From assembly GCA_003344405.1 (NCBI GenBank), contig NOWV01000100.1, positions 208,750-272,749 of the forward strand: a DNA stretch of 64,000 nt, read 5' to 3'. The DNA is from Trichoplax sp. H2 (Eukaryota > Placozoa > Uniplacotomia > Trichoplacea). Below are positions 1 to 12,800 of the stretch, piece after piece. The position numbers and the translations under genes are program-made. The notes below the pieces were generated by a model. The model did no database searches, had not been told where the DNA came from, and saw only the letters and a program-made list of their open reading frames with translations. How positions within the stretch are numbered: position 1 is the stretch's first letter; every line of letters starts with the position of its first letter.

Positions 1-489
1 CATCATCACCATGATAGCCCATCAAGTTACATAAATCTTGCACCATAGTTTACAAACTGGCTAATACCGTGAGATTGGAAGATAGAGTTTCAAGATCGAT
101 TGCAATTGGCAAGAGAGAAAGAAACAGTCCTTGATAGAAGAACTGATCTACCAAACAGCGTGCAATTTAGCTAGAGATCAGAGTCTCCATTTTACTTTCA
201 AGGCAAATGTAAATTACCACTGCATACAGAAATATACGTACAGAGTCCTTGGTAGAAGAATTAATTTATATCAATAACATAAAGTTAATAAGAAGCCGAA
301 GTTTTGTTACATTATTTTGGAGACACTGCATCATAACTCATCTCCCTGTTGCAGTGTTATGGCTCTGTAGAGTAGAGATTCGAGTAGAAATATTGATATT
401 AGGACAATTTTATTAGCTTGCCCATATTTAATCAGCTTCTAATTTAGACATATTGCATTTTAATATAGTAGTGACTTTTTTGTGAGACT

Positions 490-1402
490 GTGATATATCT
501 ATGACAGATATCTATTCTGAAACTGTTAGCTACCTGTTAGATCGGGTAAATCGGTCAATTTTTAAAACATAAACGATATTTTTTTCATTGTCGTTCACAT
601 CTCATCAACGCGAGGGCCAATGCTTGAAAATTGTTTTTAATTTTATTTACTTTAATAGGGAGTTAACTGTGATATATCTATGACAGATATCTATTCTGAA
701 ACTGCTAGCTACCCACTAGATCGGGTAAATCGGTCAATTTTTGGAAAACATAAACGATATTTTTTTCCCGTTGTCGTTCACATCTCATCAACACGAGGGC
801 CAATGCTTGGAAATTGTTTTTAATTTTATTTACTTTAATAGGGAGTTAACTGTGATATATCTTTGACAGATATCTATTCTGAAACTGTTAGCTACCTGTT
901 AGATCGGGTAAATCGGTCAATTTTTAAAACATAAACGATATTTTTTTCATTGTCGTTCACATCTCATCAACGCGAGGGCCAATGCTTGAAAATTATTCTT
1001 AATTTTATTTACTTTAATAGGGAGTTAACTGTGATATATCTTTGACAGATATCTATTCTGAAATTGCTAGCTACCTAGCTACCTACTAGATCGGGTAAAT
1101 CGGTCAATTTTTGGAAAACATAAACGATATTTTTTCCCCGTTGTCGTTCACATCTCATCAACACGGGGGCCAATGCTAGGAAATTGTTTTTTTAATTTTA
1201 TTTACTTTAATAGGGAGTTAACTGCGATATACCTTTGACAGATATCTATTCTGAAATTGCTAGCTACCCACTAGATCGGGTAAATCGGTCAATTTTTTGT
1301 AAACATAAACGATATTTTTTTCCCGTTGTCGTTCACATCTCATCAACACGAGGGCCAATGCTTGGAAATTGCTCTTAATTTTATTTACTTTAATGGGGAG
1401 TT
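490..1402. repeat. Five-copy tandem array, ~180-bp unit
   Basis: Units start near 490, 669, 852, 1031 and 1224 with the word GTGATATATC (GCGATATACC in the fifth) and end with a shared AATAGGGAGTTAA block; spacings are 179, 183, 179 and 193 bp. Units 1 and 3 share one set of variants (GTTAGCTACCTGTTAGATC, TTTTTAAAACAT) and units 2, 4 and 5 another (GCTAGCTACC..ACTAGATC, TTTTTGGAAAACAT). This points to amplification of a dimer of about 362 bp. No open frame runs through it. Confidence 0.93.
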
Positions 1403-1727
1403 AATAACATAATACGAAACTGGCCGAATAAGGCAATCTAGTGATATATTAGAAGGGAATGGAGAATAATCTATTTATAGTTCCAATCACTGTCATTGTA
1501 AGTAACTAAGGAAAGTTCTAGATGAGCTCCAAAAAATATTCCGTATATAAACATAATACAATCTCATTACCTTCAAGAATTCATTCGATGTCTATCTTTG
1601 TAAATACTGTTGCCTTCATTAGGTAGCAGTAGATGTTACAAATATAAATTTGTAACAAGGAAAAGTGAAACAAATATAGAAATTTAAATACTCTCTACTG
1701 TCAGGTTTGTCCTGCCTGACCTTTAAC

Positions 1728-2047
1728 TACGGTACGACTATAACTACTGACAATTTTCCTATCGTTAGGAGAAACAGTCAACACCACTGGTCTCTCCAAT
1801 CATAATTGAACCCAAACTTTATTGAAAAAGTCAAATCAATTAATCGAAAATCGATATCAACTAATATTAACCTATCAGTTTTTAGATAACCTACGGTACA
1901 ACTACAACTACTGACAATTTTCCTATCGTTAGGAGAAACAGTCAACACCACTAGTCTCTCCAATCATAATTTGAACCCAAACTTTATTGAAAAAGTCAAT
2001 CGAAAATCGACATCCACTAATATTAACCTATCAGTTTTTAGATAATA
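1728..2047. repeat. Two-copy direct duplication, ~164-bp unit
   Basis: The block beginning TACGGTAC at 1728 is repeated at 1892 with few changes, ending in CAGTTTTTAGATAA each time. The second copy has lost about 8 bp (AAATCAAT) after AAAAAGTC. A 61-codon minus-strand frame across the junction is a by-product of the duplication. Confidence 0.92.
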
Positions 2048-2834
2048 TTATACAACGATTCAGTTATCTATGAAAAGTATGTACAACATTATAGATAATT
2101 TACTAGATAAGTTATTTTTAAAGAGATCATGTTACGGCAGCGAAGCAATAATTGAACCCATAGCAGTAGACAAAATGAGTCGCTGATCCATTGGAAGATT
2201 TCAAACTGAATAATATCAACACTAGGACACCTAAATTACGGTAAAAGTGTATCAAAATGCGCTATGCCGTGTAAGTAAGAAAATACTTCTTAAAATTAGA
2301 GTTGAACTTAATCGACGAGGTGTCTAAATCTTTGCTTTGCTCACTAGCACAGGAAAAATGTTCCCGATAACGCAGATATCATTCCTGATAGGTGATTCAA
2401 GAGTGCGACTTAATTATTGATCGTAAATGACCTCGTCTGGCTTTAATGTAATAATCCCAGAATCAACTGGGGAAGGAGCTTATTCAACGTCATTAAAATT
2501 GATCATTTTTCAATTGCCACTGCAGAGAGAGGAATGTACGTCTATAGTCCTTAGTTGAAGAATCAAGTTATATACGTGTATGGAATTGCCCCTAGTTAGC
2601 CGAAAAGGATGCTATCGTTTTAATACGATTAACTGTACTATAGTTCAACATGGATGGTATCATGGTTTATCATTATCGCAAGGAGAATGAGCTTTGCAAT
2701 TAATACATTTAGCAAGACTATAATCCATCTTCGCCATAGCTTCATGATTCAAATGATAATTATACGATATTCATTTCTTCCGAGTATATTACTAGCAGAA
2801 ATCCACATTTGGAACCAACTTCAGTAGAGCTTTA

Positions 2835-3905
2835 TTCTTTATTGATGGTAAACTGACAGAAAAACGTTTTCTTGTCTACTTGATTGCGCAGTAGTTCCTT
2901 GCTAAAAGCAACTACATTCCCCGTGAATTCTTCACTTTTTCAACGTGTACCATATTGACTAGCATGAATACTTGAAAGATGATTCGAATAAAATATCAAC
3001 TCAATTCTGTAATCAAATCAAGAAGAATCATAATTTATATCATCATTATGGATGCTTTCATGGTCACTTTTTGTTCGTCATTTTCTGCAATCACTTGCTA
3101 TTACACAGTCTGTTATAGTAATTGATGTATCTAATTCTACCATTTTGTTCTTTAGATGATGTCTTCTCTCTCTTAAGCTATAAATACGAACGATTTCTAT
3201 CTCAGATTTACTTGCAGCAGTAGCAGTATTACTATTTTTCTACGTTACTCCACGATGGCTTACATGCACTGCTCTACAGCAACTATCACATTATATGCAA
3301 TCCTAATCTATAATAAAGTCTTCATTTTTCTCTTAAAATCTTGTGTAATTCTCTGCGTGGTAACAAAGTCCACTACTGCTGATATATCCGAACCCTCTAT
3401 CATAATGATTTTCAAAATTTTCCAGTATTTAGGTATCTTAACCATCTTATATTATCGGGACACCTTGTAAATCGCTATAGAATAATCTCACAATAGCACC
3501 ACAAGGAAAGATATAATGTATAAATTACAACTGGGGCTTCGAAAATAGTTATTCCTTGCCAGTAACTGGAATCTCCATATTTAAAACAGACTACAATGGA
3601 AAATTTTATTCTTGATAATAAATTGACAGACAAGCGTTTTTCTTGTCTACTTAATAGCAGTGTAATTCATTGTGATAGTAAATTATGATCTAAGATTGCA
3701 TGGCATTCATTTAAATCTCACTACCATTAATTACATGGACGATTAATCCATTTGTTGTGCTATACTGTATGATATCCAATTGCTTGCTAAAAGCAGCTCA
3801 ATTTCCATCACACTCTTCATCTTCTGAATGTGTACAATATTGATTAGCGTGGATAATTAAGAGATCATTCAAATAAAATATCACCTAAATTGTGTAATAA
3901 AATAA
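2835..3905. repeat. Diverged direct duplication (about 2835-3010 and 3605-3905)
   Basis: Two blocks about 0.8 kb apart share, in the same order, a TAAA(C/T)TGACAGA..AACG/AAGCGTTTT.CTTGTCTACTT stretch, TTGCTAAAAGCA, a CAACGTGTACCATATTGA / GAATGTGTACAATATTGA stretch and AATAAAATATCA. Divergence is high and spacing between shared blocks differs, so this is an old segmental duplication. The 71-codon frame at 3255-3470 between them shows no recognisable domain. I see no gene in 1-4357. Confidence 0.6.
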
Positions 3906-4357
3906 AAAATAATTTATAACGTTGTAGAAATACCTTCACTCTCATAAAACTACTCAAGAATAATCCGATAGGAGTATTCGTATCAATTTTTAGTCAAGCA
4001 AATAAAATGGCTCTTTTAAGTTAAATTTAAGTTCATAAAAGAAAAGCGTAGCTTGAGTTAAAGCTTCAAGTTGGTATTTTACAGATTTTCAAGCTTGTTA
4101 GTAATTTCTTTACAGCTATAAATACTATCAACACTTGCTACAAATGCATAAAGAATTCCGGTAGAATCACGTATTTTAGCTATGTACAAGATAGAATCCT
4201 AAATAGTATGCTAAAGTATTATCGTAAAAGATACAAATGACCTCAACAAAACATCGGTTATGATACATTTTAGCTTCTTAGAAGCAATTGTAACCACCAT
4301 TTAAAGATGAAGAGCAATTAAAATCGAGATAAAAGAATACGCTAAAACCGATTCATT

Positions 4358-5455
4358 TTAAACTGAATAACTATTATGGCGTGAATAATGGTCGTTATAG
4401 CAAAAATCGCGAAATAGTTTAACTTGGTGAACAGCTAATTTATTATTTGTATAATTAGATTGACTTAGTTCCATAGAAGAATTTCGTTCACGTCTTGAAA
4501 GAAAATTCCTTGCGAAAGAGTCACGAAATGACTGATGAGATCGAGCATAAATAATAGGATTAATAGCACCATTAACGTAACTTACAACGTGAGCAAAGGA
4601 ATAAACAATTCGAAATGTATTAATATTTTGTGAAATTATCCTTGGCGCAAAGGTAATTAACAAGAAACATGTATAAAGAGGAATCCAACAGATGAACATC
4701 AAACCGACAATAATAACTAACATTTTAAATACTTTCTTATTAATTCGATTGAATGTTTGACGATTTTGACTTGCTTGGCGGCCCTGGCGATCTTTTAAGA
4801 AGACACCAACACGCCAATATAATATACTGGTAGTACATAGCGGTAGAATAAAAATCAGCACAGTTAACGAAATGATGTAGACTTGATCCAATATAGCCCG
4901 TAAGGATCGATTCGCATGGAAGACATGCACACATACTTGGACACCATTTAATACGTAGTAGTTCACGCTGGCAATAATTGGTAATGCAGTTAATATAGCT
5001 GCAATCCATATTACACCGATAATCCAAAAAGTGGTACGGGCAGTAATCTTGCGTTTATGTGGATGACAAATATAACGATAGCGTTCAATGGCGATAATCA
5101 TAGCTGTAAAGCCCGATGCAGCTACAAAAGCATTTGGTAAGCCATGAAAGATGTGGCATGCTATACGTCCAAAAACCCAATTTCTCTTGGTTATATTACG
5201 ACTAAAATTAACTGGCATGGTAATTAGTGTAACACATAAATCACAAATTGCCAAGTTTACAATTAGGATATTCATCGGGATTCTCATACGTCGCCTTTTA
5301 TCCAATATATAGCAAACTACAACTAAAGAATTGCCAACGGCAGACATTATAAATATTATGCTGTAAAGTGTACTTAAAATGATAGTATAAGCTAGTGGTT
5401 GCTGGAACGTTACTTTCGTTGTTGGATAGATGGTCGTGTAATTGCTAACAGCCAT
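4358..5455 (-). CDS. Class A (rhodopsin-like) G-protein-coupled receptor, peptide-receptor type
   Basis: A complete single-exon receptor of 365 residues. Seven hydrophobic segments are visible with the class A landmarks in order: GN at residues 41-42 (TM1), LAICD with Asp72 (TM2), Trp93 and Cys100 at the TM3 entrance, ERY at 124-126 in place of DRY, a second-loop Cys175 expected to pair with Cys100, FICWIP at 254-259 (TM6) and NPxxY at 299-303 (TM7). The N-terminus is short and carries an N-glycosylation sequon (NYT at 5-7), with no signal peptide. The tail after TM7 is about 60 residues and Ser/Asn-rich. Overall it resembles neuropeptide receptors (NPY/tachykinin/galanin-like), but the ligand cannot be inferred. 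By family it signals through heterotrimeric G proteins at the plasma membrane. The lack of introns contrasts with every other gene here and is common for retroposed or expanded GPCR families. Confidence 0.95.
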   Translation of the reverse strand: MAVSNYTTIYPTTKVTFQQPLAYTIILSTLYSIIFIMSAVGNSLVVVCYILDKRRRMRIPMNILIVNLAICDLCVTLITMPVNFSRNITKRNWVFGRIACHIFHGLPNAFVAASGFTAMIIAIERYRYICHPHKRKITARTTFWIIGVIWIAAILTALPIIASVNYYVLNGVQVCVHVFHANRSLRAILDQVYIISLTVLIFILPLCTTSILYWRVGVFLKDRQGRQASQNRQTFNRINKKVFKMLVIIVGLMFICWIPLYTCFLLITFAPRIISQNINTFRIVYSFAHVVSYVNGAINPIIYARSHQSFRDSFARNFLSRRERNSSMELSQSNYTNNKLAVHQVKLFRDFCYNDHYSRHNSYSV

Positions 5456-6883
5456 ATTTTTACCATTGATCTTAATCTGAGCAAATCGGTATCACGGAGA
5501 AGAATTTTTTTAATAGGCAGATGAATCAGCAGTTTTGAAGGACCAATTAATAATGTATCTGGTCTTGAATCACTTCGTAAAATGAAGAAATCATTGGATC
5601 ATCATTGCCAAGAGGAATACACACCGCTAGCTAAATTTCTAATCATTTAATAGTATATCCCATCAGCAGTATAATCCAATCAAAATCTAGACTAAACCTG
5701 GTGTTGTACCCTCGTCGTAAAGAAGGTAAGCTAGTCCGTCAAAATTTCACGGAATAGCTAAATAGTTTATGCATACGAAAGTAGCAATCTGTTAAGTCAA
5801 AATCGATATTTACCTGAGATGGAGATGATATTTAATTGGTTGTGCATTTATATGTCAATATTGCAATACTGTATCCGACCTTCAACTTATTGCTATCATC
5901 AATAAGGTCATCAGGATAATCTAGATCATTATCAAAGCGTAGTATTTAGTCGTAATGGTATCGATGCAGAAAACAAAAGAGGATAGTCTGATTAATTAAA
6001 ATACGATCATGGAACAAATCAAGCCTAGTATAGAAATAAAGATAGAATGAATCCAATGAGGTATTGAAAAGTAGATCTGGGGTTCATATATTATCTAGAA
6101 ATTTCTCTATTAAATATGATCTGTAGCGATAGGATAATCGTAATCTACTTTAGCATTAGCTTAACTTGAGTCTTAGCAATGTTGAAGGCGCCAAATTTTA
6201 GCATTAATGCAAAATTAACACAATCATATCAAACAAAGTTACACTTATAAATGCCCATTTATAAGGTATTCAATAAAATATGAAATCGGAAAATTATCCA
6301 TCCTTATAGATCATAGCGAATTGATGTATTGATATAGCAAAAAGTCCTTTTTGCTATGGAACAGACCTAATAAACAATTGACTACAAATAAAAATATTGG
6401 CGTAACATAAGACTAGCATATGCCTTTCCTTGTTTTATCAATGTTGTATTTACTTAACCGAATTGATACTAAAAATATAAGATTCAAGGCGCAATTAGAA
6501 TAACAAGAGTTCATTCAAATTGTCCCATTTATTCATCATGATTTATGACGTTATAAAACGTGGTATACAAGTAGTAATTCAATTTGGTAATGAATAAGCC
6601 CACTGCTAAAAACTATGTTATTATACATCCATCAAGCAAATATATTACAATTTAATGCTATATCGATTGGCTTAACGTTCCATTTCGCTGTGTTCGAAAT
6701 TATCTACACATGTGCATGCACAATCCTTGGCCATCTTTCAATCTAATGAATATAATGTTTACAACGTAACAGATGATCCATTATTATTTACTAATATAAT
6801 CCTATTACTAATGTAGCATCCTAGAATACTAATTCAATCTCGACGTTTTGGGCTGTACAGCCTTAATAACTATATTGTCATTC
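5456..6883. other. Intergenic, no gene seen
   Basis: AT-rich spacer between the GPCR start and the URB2 stop, both on the minus strand. It should contain the GPCR promoter and the URB2 3' end. No conserved frame, RNA gene or repeat array was recognised. Confidence 0.6.
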
Positions 6884-9800
6884 TTATATTTTGCCAGTGA
6901 ATTTATAAAACTTAAGATAGTCCGCATGTAATGCTTTCAGCGAATCTTTCATAGTTTCCTTGACGCACGAATTCAAGTAAGTAAAATCCGAATCGTGGCA
7001 AAATTCAATAATCTGAAATATCCCTTCATGTAGTAGTTGCTGAATAGAAAAATAATTGAAAACAGGTTATTACTTTTCTAATCAAATATTGAAGGCGATT
7101 AAACATTAGTTAGCTAAAATCAATACGATAAACTTCATATGTGTAACCCATTTCATACCTTCAATTTAAATTCGAGGACGCATGGAGATACGTAATAAAT
7201 GTAATCAGCTACTAGATGAAGGCGGGCCTAGCACCATTGTAAGGCAAAACAAGTCTCAAAGCCTGTCAAAAAGTTTATGTTGGCTTATAATTTTTTCCTA
7301 AATTGTTAGCTTACCTTTCCCGCCAATTCTTTTTGCTTACTAATATCACCATATAATCTGATATGCCAAGGGATACAGAAATAAAATTAAATGTAAGTTA
7401 TTATCTAATGATACTACAAGAAATTGTTTTAATAGCATGTGAGGATTTTACAACAAACAAACAAGTACACCAACCTTGTCAAACACAAAATACAATTTCT
7501 AATAGACAATGGTGATAATTGATGTAATCCTTCCGGTGAGTAATTGTTTATTCTAGAGGTGAAATGAACTAATAGCACTGGAAATGATTAAGGAAGAGCG
7601 ATCTTAAAGTAGTAAAAGTTAGCTAGTTAATATATTTCTAGACAATAGCAACATCATAAAGGATATTTCTAACGCTGGCAACGCAAATTGCCAAGTTTTT
7701 ATAGGCCAAATTCGGAAAATTGAATGTAATTGCACTTAATATTGCTGAAATTGCATCGAATATATCTGGAAAGCTATTGAGACAACATAATTTAAAAGAA
7801 GATGTTTGATTCAAAATGCAATCACCTCCATGAAATCCTTTCAACAAAACTTCCAAATAAATGTGTTTCAAAATATTAACTATGAGCGCAGGTAAGGCAC
7901 TTACTTGCTGCTTATACAATTCTTTTCATATGGCCATGTGGAGCATATTTGAAAGGCACTCCTCACTGCATCTCTTGTTAAAGAGTTCTAGTAAACCGAG
8001 TAAAATCATTTGTAATGTTGATGAAGCCTTTAGTGAACAGACCTTACAGATTACTATAAAGACTGAAAACGTTCGCTAACCTTCCCTTGCGTTAATAGTT
8101 GTTTAATCAGTTTCAAAATGAGAAGACAAGTCTCACTATCCAACAACTTATTTGACATGCCTTCCAAGTTATATGACATACGAACTAAAGTCAATAGTAA
8201 CTGAAACGGAATACCACACCGATAAAAGAAATTACGACTCTATTAGCTGCATTTAAACCATTCACTAGATCAATATCTATTACACTCACTGTTGAAAATG
8301 CATCTTTATACTCTGCCTTCTTTCGCTCTATTGTTAGTTTAGCAATCAATTCTGTCCATACATACAAGCGCACTTTCAGATTTGATAAGTCCAAAATCAG
8401 ATTGTCTGAGACCTACAATTGGCAATAAATCAACTCATGAGCTATAATATCACGACAAAAGCTGTCTAAAAATATAGGATCGATATTTAAACCCAAATCG
8501 TTCTATACAGTATGTCATAAGCAACAGCTCTCTTAACATGTATTATATATACTCGTATTATTAACTATACCGTTTTAGTTTCACATAGTAAATTATCAAA
8601 AGTTGATGTATTTTCCCTCGAAAATGATTTCACAACCAGCTTGACAATGGCTTGTTGTAGACAGTTACGAAATTCAGCGACTAAGAGAAAAGTTAAATAT
8701 GTGGCATTTACTAAATTTCACTCATACTGCCTTCCTAAACTAGATAAGTACGCACAACTCGAGGCGAGTAAAGAAAAATTTCAAACATTAAATATTATTT
8801 TCAATGAAACCTTCATTAATTTGATGGTTGTCGATTTTAGTAGATGAACTGTTTCTTAAGCCATTTGATTGCGTCAGCAGTTTTAATAATAATGTTATGA
8901 AATTATTGACCGTATTAGACGTTTCCTCATCGTTTGTTTCATAATGATGATACTCCAAGAACGTGGATGTATACATAACGTAAGATGTACATAACGCTGA
9001 GTCATTCTAAAAATAAAATAAGTTTCAAAGTAAATTACATACCTACACGCCACTTAAAAACGCCAACTAAGCATTAATACTTACAATTAACACCGTATCT
9101 TCTAAAAGTGGCACCAAATCACTCGCAAAATTTGACAATTCTTGGAAAGCAATTTTATACAAATCGTGTATTTCCTGATTGAAACTGAATTCGACACTGT
9201 AACATAGCACATTTAAGATTTTGAGCACTTCTAATTGGAGGAATTATACCGTAGTACAAAAATTATACTTACTTAGGTTCAACTAACTGTAACAACAATC
9301 GAAAAATATCTATCAAGATTCGACAACTCTTAAATATATTAACAACATCTCCCTTCGCTTCCACTATTCTACCATCTTTACTCTTTATTTTCGATGCTTT
9401 GCTTAACTTTAAACGTTTGGCTACAGCAAATATAAGTACAATTATTCCATACATGGTACTCTTCAAATGAATTATAATGATTGTATGAAAATTAAAATTA
9501 ACAACATACTTTTCGGTACTTCATCAGACTGGTACAAGATATGACCACAAATTTTAAATAATATGATGAAATTATCTCTTTCTTGGTTAAAAATTGCTAC
9601 AGCTTCCTGGCTTAACGCAATCTAAAGTCCAAATTATATTGCACAATTGTCAATAATAAATTTTCTACTTTAATTGAACTACTTTAGCTTTTTAGCTCTA
9701 ACCTGTTCCAACACCGAAAATATAAATTTCAGAAGGAGACTGTGTTCCAAGATAACCTGTTCTATTTCAGAAGTTGAAGAAACCTGCATAATTTCTTGAA

Positions 9801-12800
9801 CGAAATCATCAATCCGTGGCCTCAGCTATGAAACATTAATTCAGAATGAATCTACTAGCATAATACAGTAACTAGCGATTGCTGCTTTCGCAGTTTTATC
9901 TATAGAAGGCAAAGAATACCTGTTTTATTAAATTAGAGGCAAATTTAAGTAATGTTTTACCACCTAGCCAGTTACGAAAAGCAGAGCTAACGATATCTGT
10001 TGTGATTTTGTGCAATTCTTTTGTTTCTTTAGAGCTCACTCGTCGATCAGCGCTAGCATTTTTCTATCATTGGATTATCACAAAAGATTAATCAATAAAT
10101 CCTAGTTTCTCAATAGAGATTTACCAATATGAACTATTTACCGAATTTAGCGATGAAAGATCGGTCAATAAATGATTATCAAGAACCGTGAGAGGATTTA
10201 GTCTTTTAAGAAAGCGATGACAGGTATTAATCAATGTTATACGAGGATTCAAGAGAAGCCACATTATCTGTCGCAATTCCTGTTGAAGGCGATATCTCCA
10301 GTCTATTTCCTGTAATAACCCATTGACGAAGTTATCAATGAATATTGTGTTATATCACTAACAACTACAAAAGTATCATTGAAGTATATTAACGATAAAT
10401 TTATATACAAAAATTAACAATATACCGTTTCCAAGGCGCCTGAAATAATCCAATCCCAACATATAAGAGATAGAAAACATCTGGTATAATTGACTGGGAG
10501 TAAACAATCCAAAGGAAGCATATAGAAAATCTAAACATTATTATAAGGCAAAAGAATTTGAAAAGGTTACTGCTTCTTTTACACAAACTCACAGTAAATT
10601 TGTTTAAATCGTATTTCAACTAGTTAGTTAATAAAAATTGATGCAGTACCACTGTTTTAATAAATATGTTCAGTATTAAATACAAACCTTGATTAGTCTA
10701 TGCATATCATTCAACGAGCTAAGTTCCTCAGAATGAAGCGGCTTATGAATGATACACCATCTCATTTCACTAGCACCTATAAGCCTTTGAGCATGTTCTA
10801 TAATATCCCAGGCTTCAGAGTTAACGGATTTACTTGCTTTGTCTTTAGGTAGTAACCGAGAAAGTTAAGGCACACAAAGATGAATAATAAAACTTCAGTA
10901 ATAACACAAAGTACCATCTGAGCTAGGGTACAAAGATGAATAATAAAACTTCTATAATAACAAAAGTACCATCTGAGCTAGGGTAGTGAAGGGCACTCTG
11001 CCATTCAAATGATGGCCTAGCCAAATTACCAAGAGCTTCAAAGACTACGCTTTGCAGATTAAGAGAATTCCTTAATGATTAAAAATTAATCGGGTTACTA
11101 CAAACTCATAATTATTACCTTATAATGATAAAAAATTATTACCTTATAGGATTAAACAGTTGTTTCATTTCATCTAAAATACATGACATTAAGCACGACT
11201 GAAAAGGTTGTAAGTCGATCAATGTTGCTTGCATAATAGCTCCATAAGAAATCGAATAATAACTGCTATTGCTATATGAATAAATCATAGAGCCAAATTG
11301 CTATAAGCTTAAGATTTTCGATATGAAAGTAACTTATAACATAAAATTAATTACCGTTTAGTAGTACAACTGTTGGGGCAAGAGTACATCGTCTTAATTA
11401 GAGATCGGCATATATCTAATATTTGACTATTATTCAAATAAGCTATGTAAAATGGCAACTTGTCCAACAATAATTTCCAAGAATAAAGAGGGAAAGTCTT
11501 TTCATTAATTACAAGCATCTAGTATGAAGAATAATCAATTGTTAGTGTACATATTGAATTGTACACTGATATTATCCTTTAAGTCTTACCAATGCTACTG
11601 GGCTGCTATCTAAGTTCGCATTATCTTCAGAGTTAACATCATTTATCAATAAATCATTTTTATTAAATGGCAATTCATTGATAAAATATAGATAATCTTC
11701 AAAGACAAATGATTGTTCTTCATTCTGAGGCATCAATAACGAATACACCGATCTTTGAACGGCATAAATTGTCTGTAAATAAATTGATAAGTCGTTACGA
11801 AGCCGATACTGTATAACAACCGCAGTGCAACAATTTACCACCTAAGAATGATTAACATTATACGTACCAACAAATATCGAATCTTAAAGTTTTCTAATGC
11901 CAAATCACATTGCCTTTGTGACCAATTCACGACCTGAATTCTCTTATCCTTCCACTGCAGAGAAATTATCGCATTATACATATCTGTAGGTATTTCTTTA
12001 CCATTACATTGAAAGGCAGTGAAAACTTCCAGCAACGTATAGGACATCAATAAAGCCGAAAATTGGACATAGGAAATGAATTCGTAGTCCTGTGTTATCA
12101 TACAACACAAACAGTGAAGTAAAAATTAATAATTAGAAAATATAAATCATCCCATGCTATGCCTATCATTAAATTGCAACAACCACCTTTCTAGTCGTTT
12201 CTGCCATACATTGTCGTAATGGCATTACAACTTTATGGCAGCAAGATTGAAGAAAGTCGATTACTGATTTTTTAACAGACAGCGGCAAGTCGCTTTGTGA
12301 CGTTGTTAAAATTTTTGAATTAAGTAAGCAGCAGCATAACAGTGTTATCGCGTGTTGCATGCAACTATAGAAGACACCATTGAGTTTTCGCTCTTCGCTA
12401 TTTTCGCCTAAATTTATAACATTCGCACAGGAAGGTTATCCCAGCTATTATCTGTTATTTAAAGAAATAAAATAAAACATTTCTCACTAACCAACGAACT
12501 TCGACAAGTAATATTCGCAAATTTCGCCACTAATCAAGTTGCCAACATCGATCGCACTAGTCGGAGTTAATTCACGGATGCATTGTTCAAATCTTTGAAA
12601 TATGTTAAACTCGGGCTTAGTCTACATAATTCGTAAATTTTACAAACATGAGAATACCTTGAGCTATTATTAAAATTTCCACTACTACGAGTATACCTTG
12701 TCAAAAAATTAACAGGTAAATTAAAAACTGTAACCATGTCTGAATTTTCCAGAATTGTACGAAAACAAGTAAATAGAATAGATAATAATTTGTCCACCTA

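Noticed and set aside
490-1402. Repeat array considered as CRISPR
   Set aside because: Units are ~180 bp and tandem with no unique spacers, and the window is eukaryotic.
1778-1963. 61-codon minus-strand frame
   Set aside because: Spans the junction of a direct duplication and has no recognisable domain.
3255-3470. 71-codon hydrophobic frame
   Set aside because: Low-complexity hydrophobic translation of AT-rich DNA, located between two halves of an old duplication.
4740-5027. 95-codon minus-strand frame overlapping the GPCR
   Set aside because: Shifted-frame shadow inside the GPCR coding sequence.
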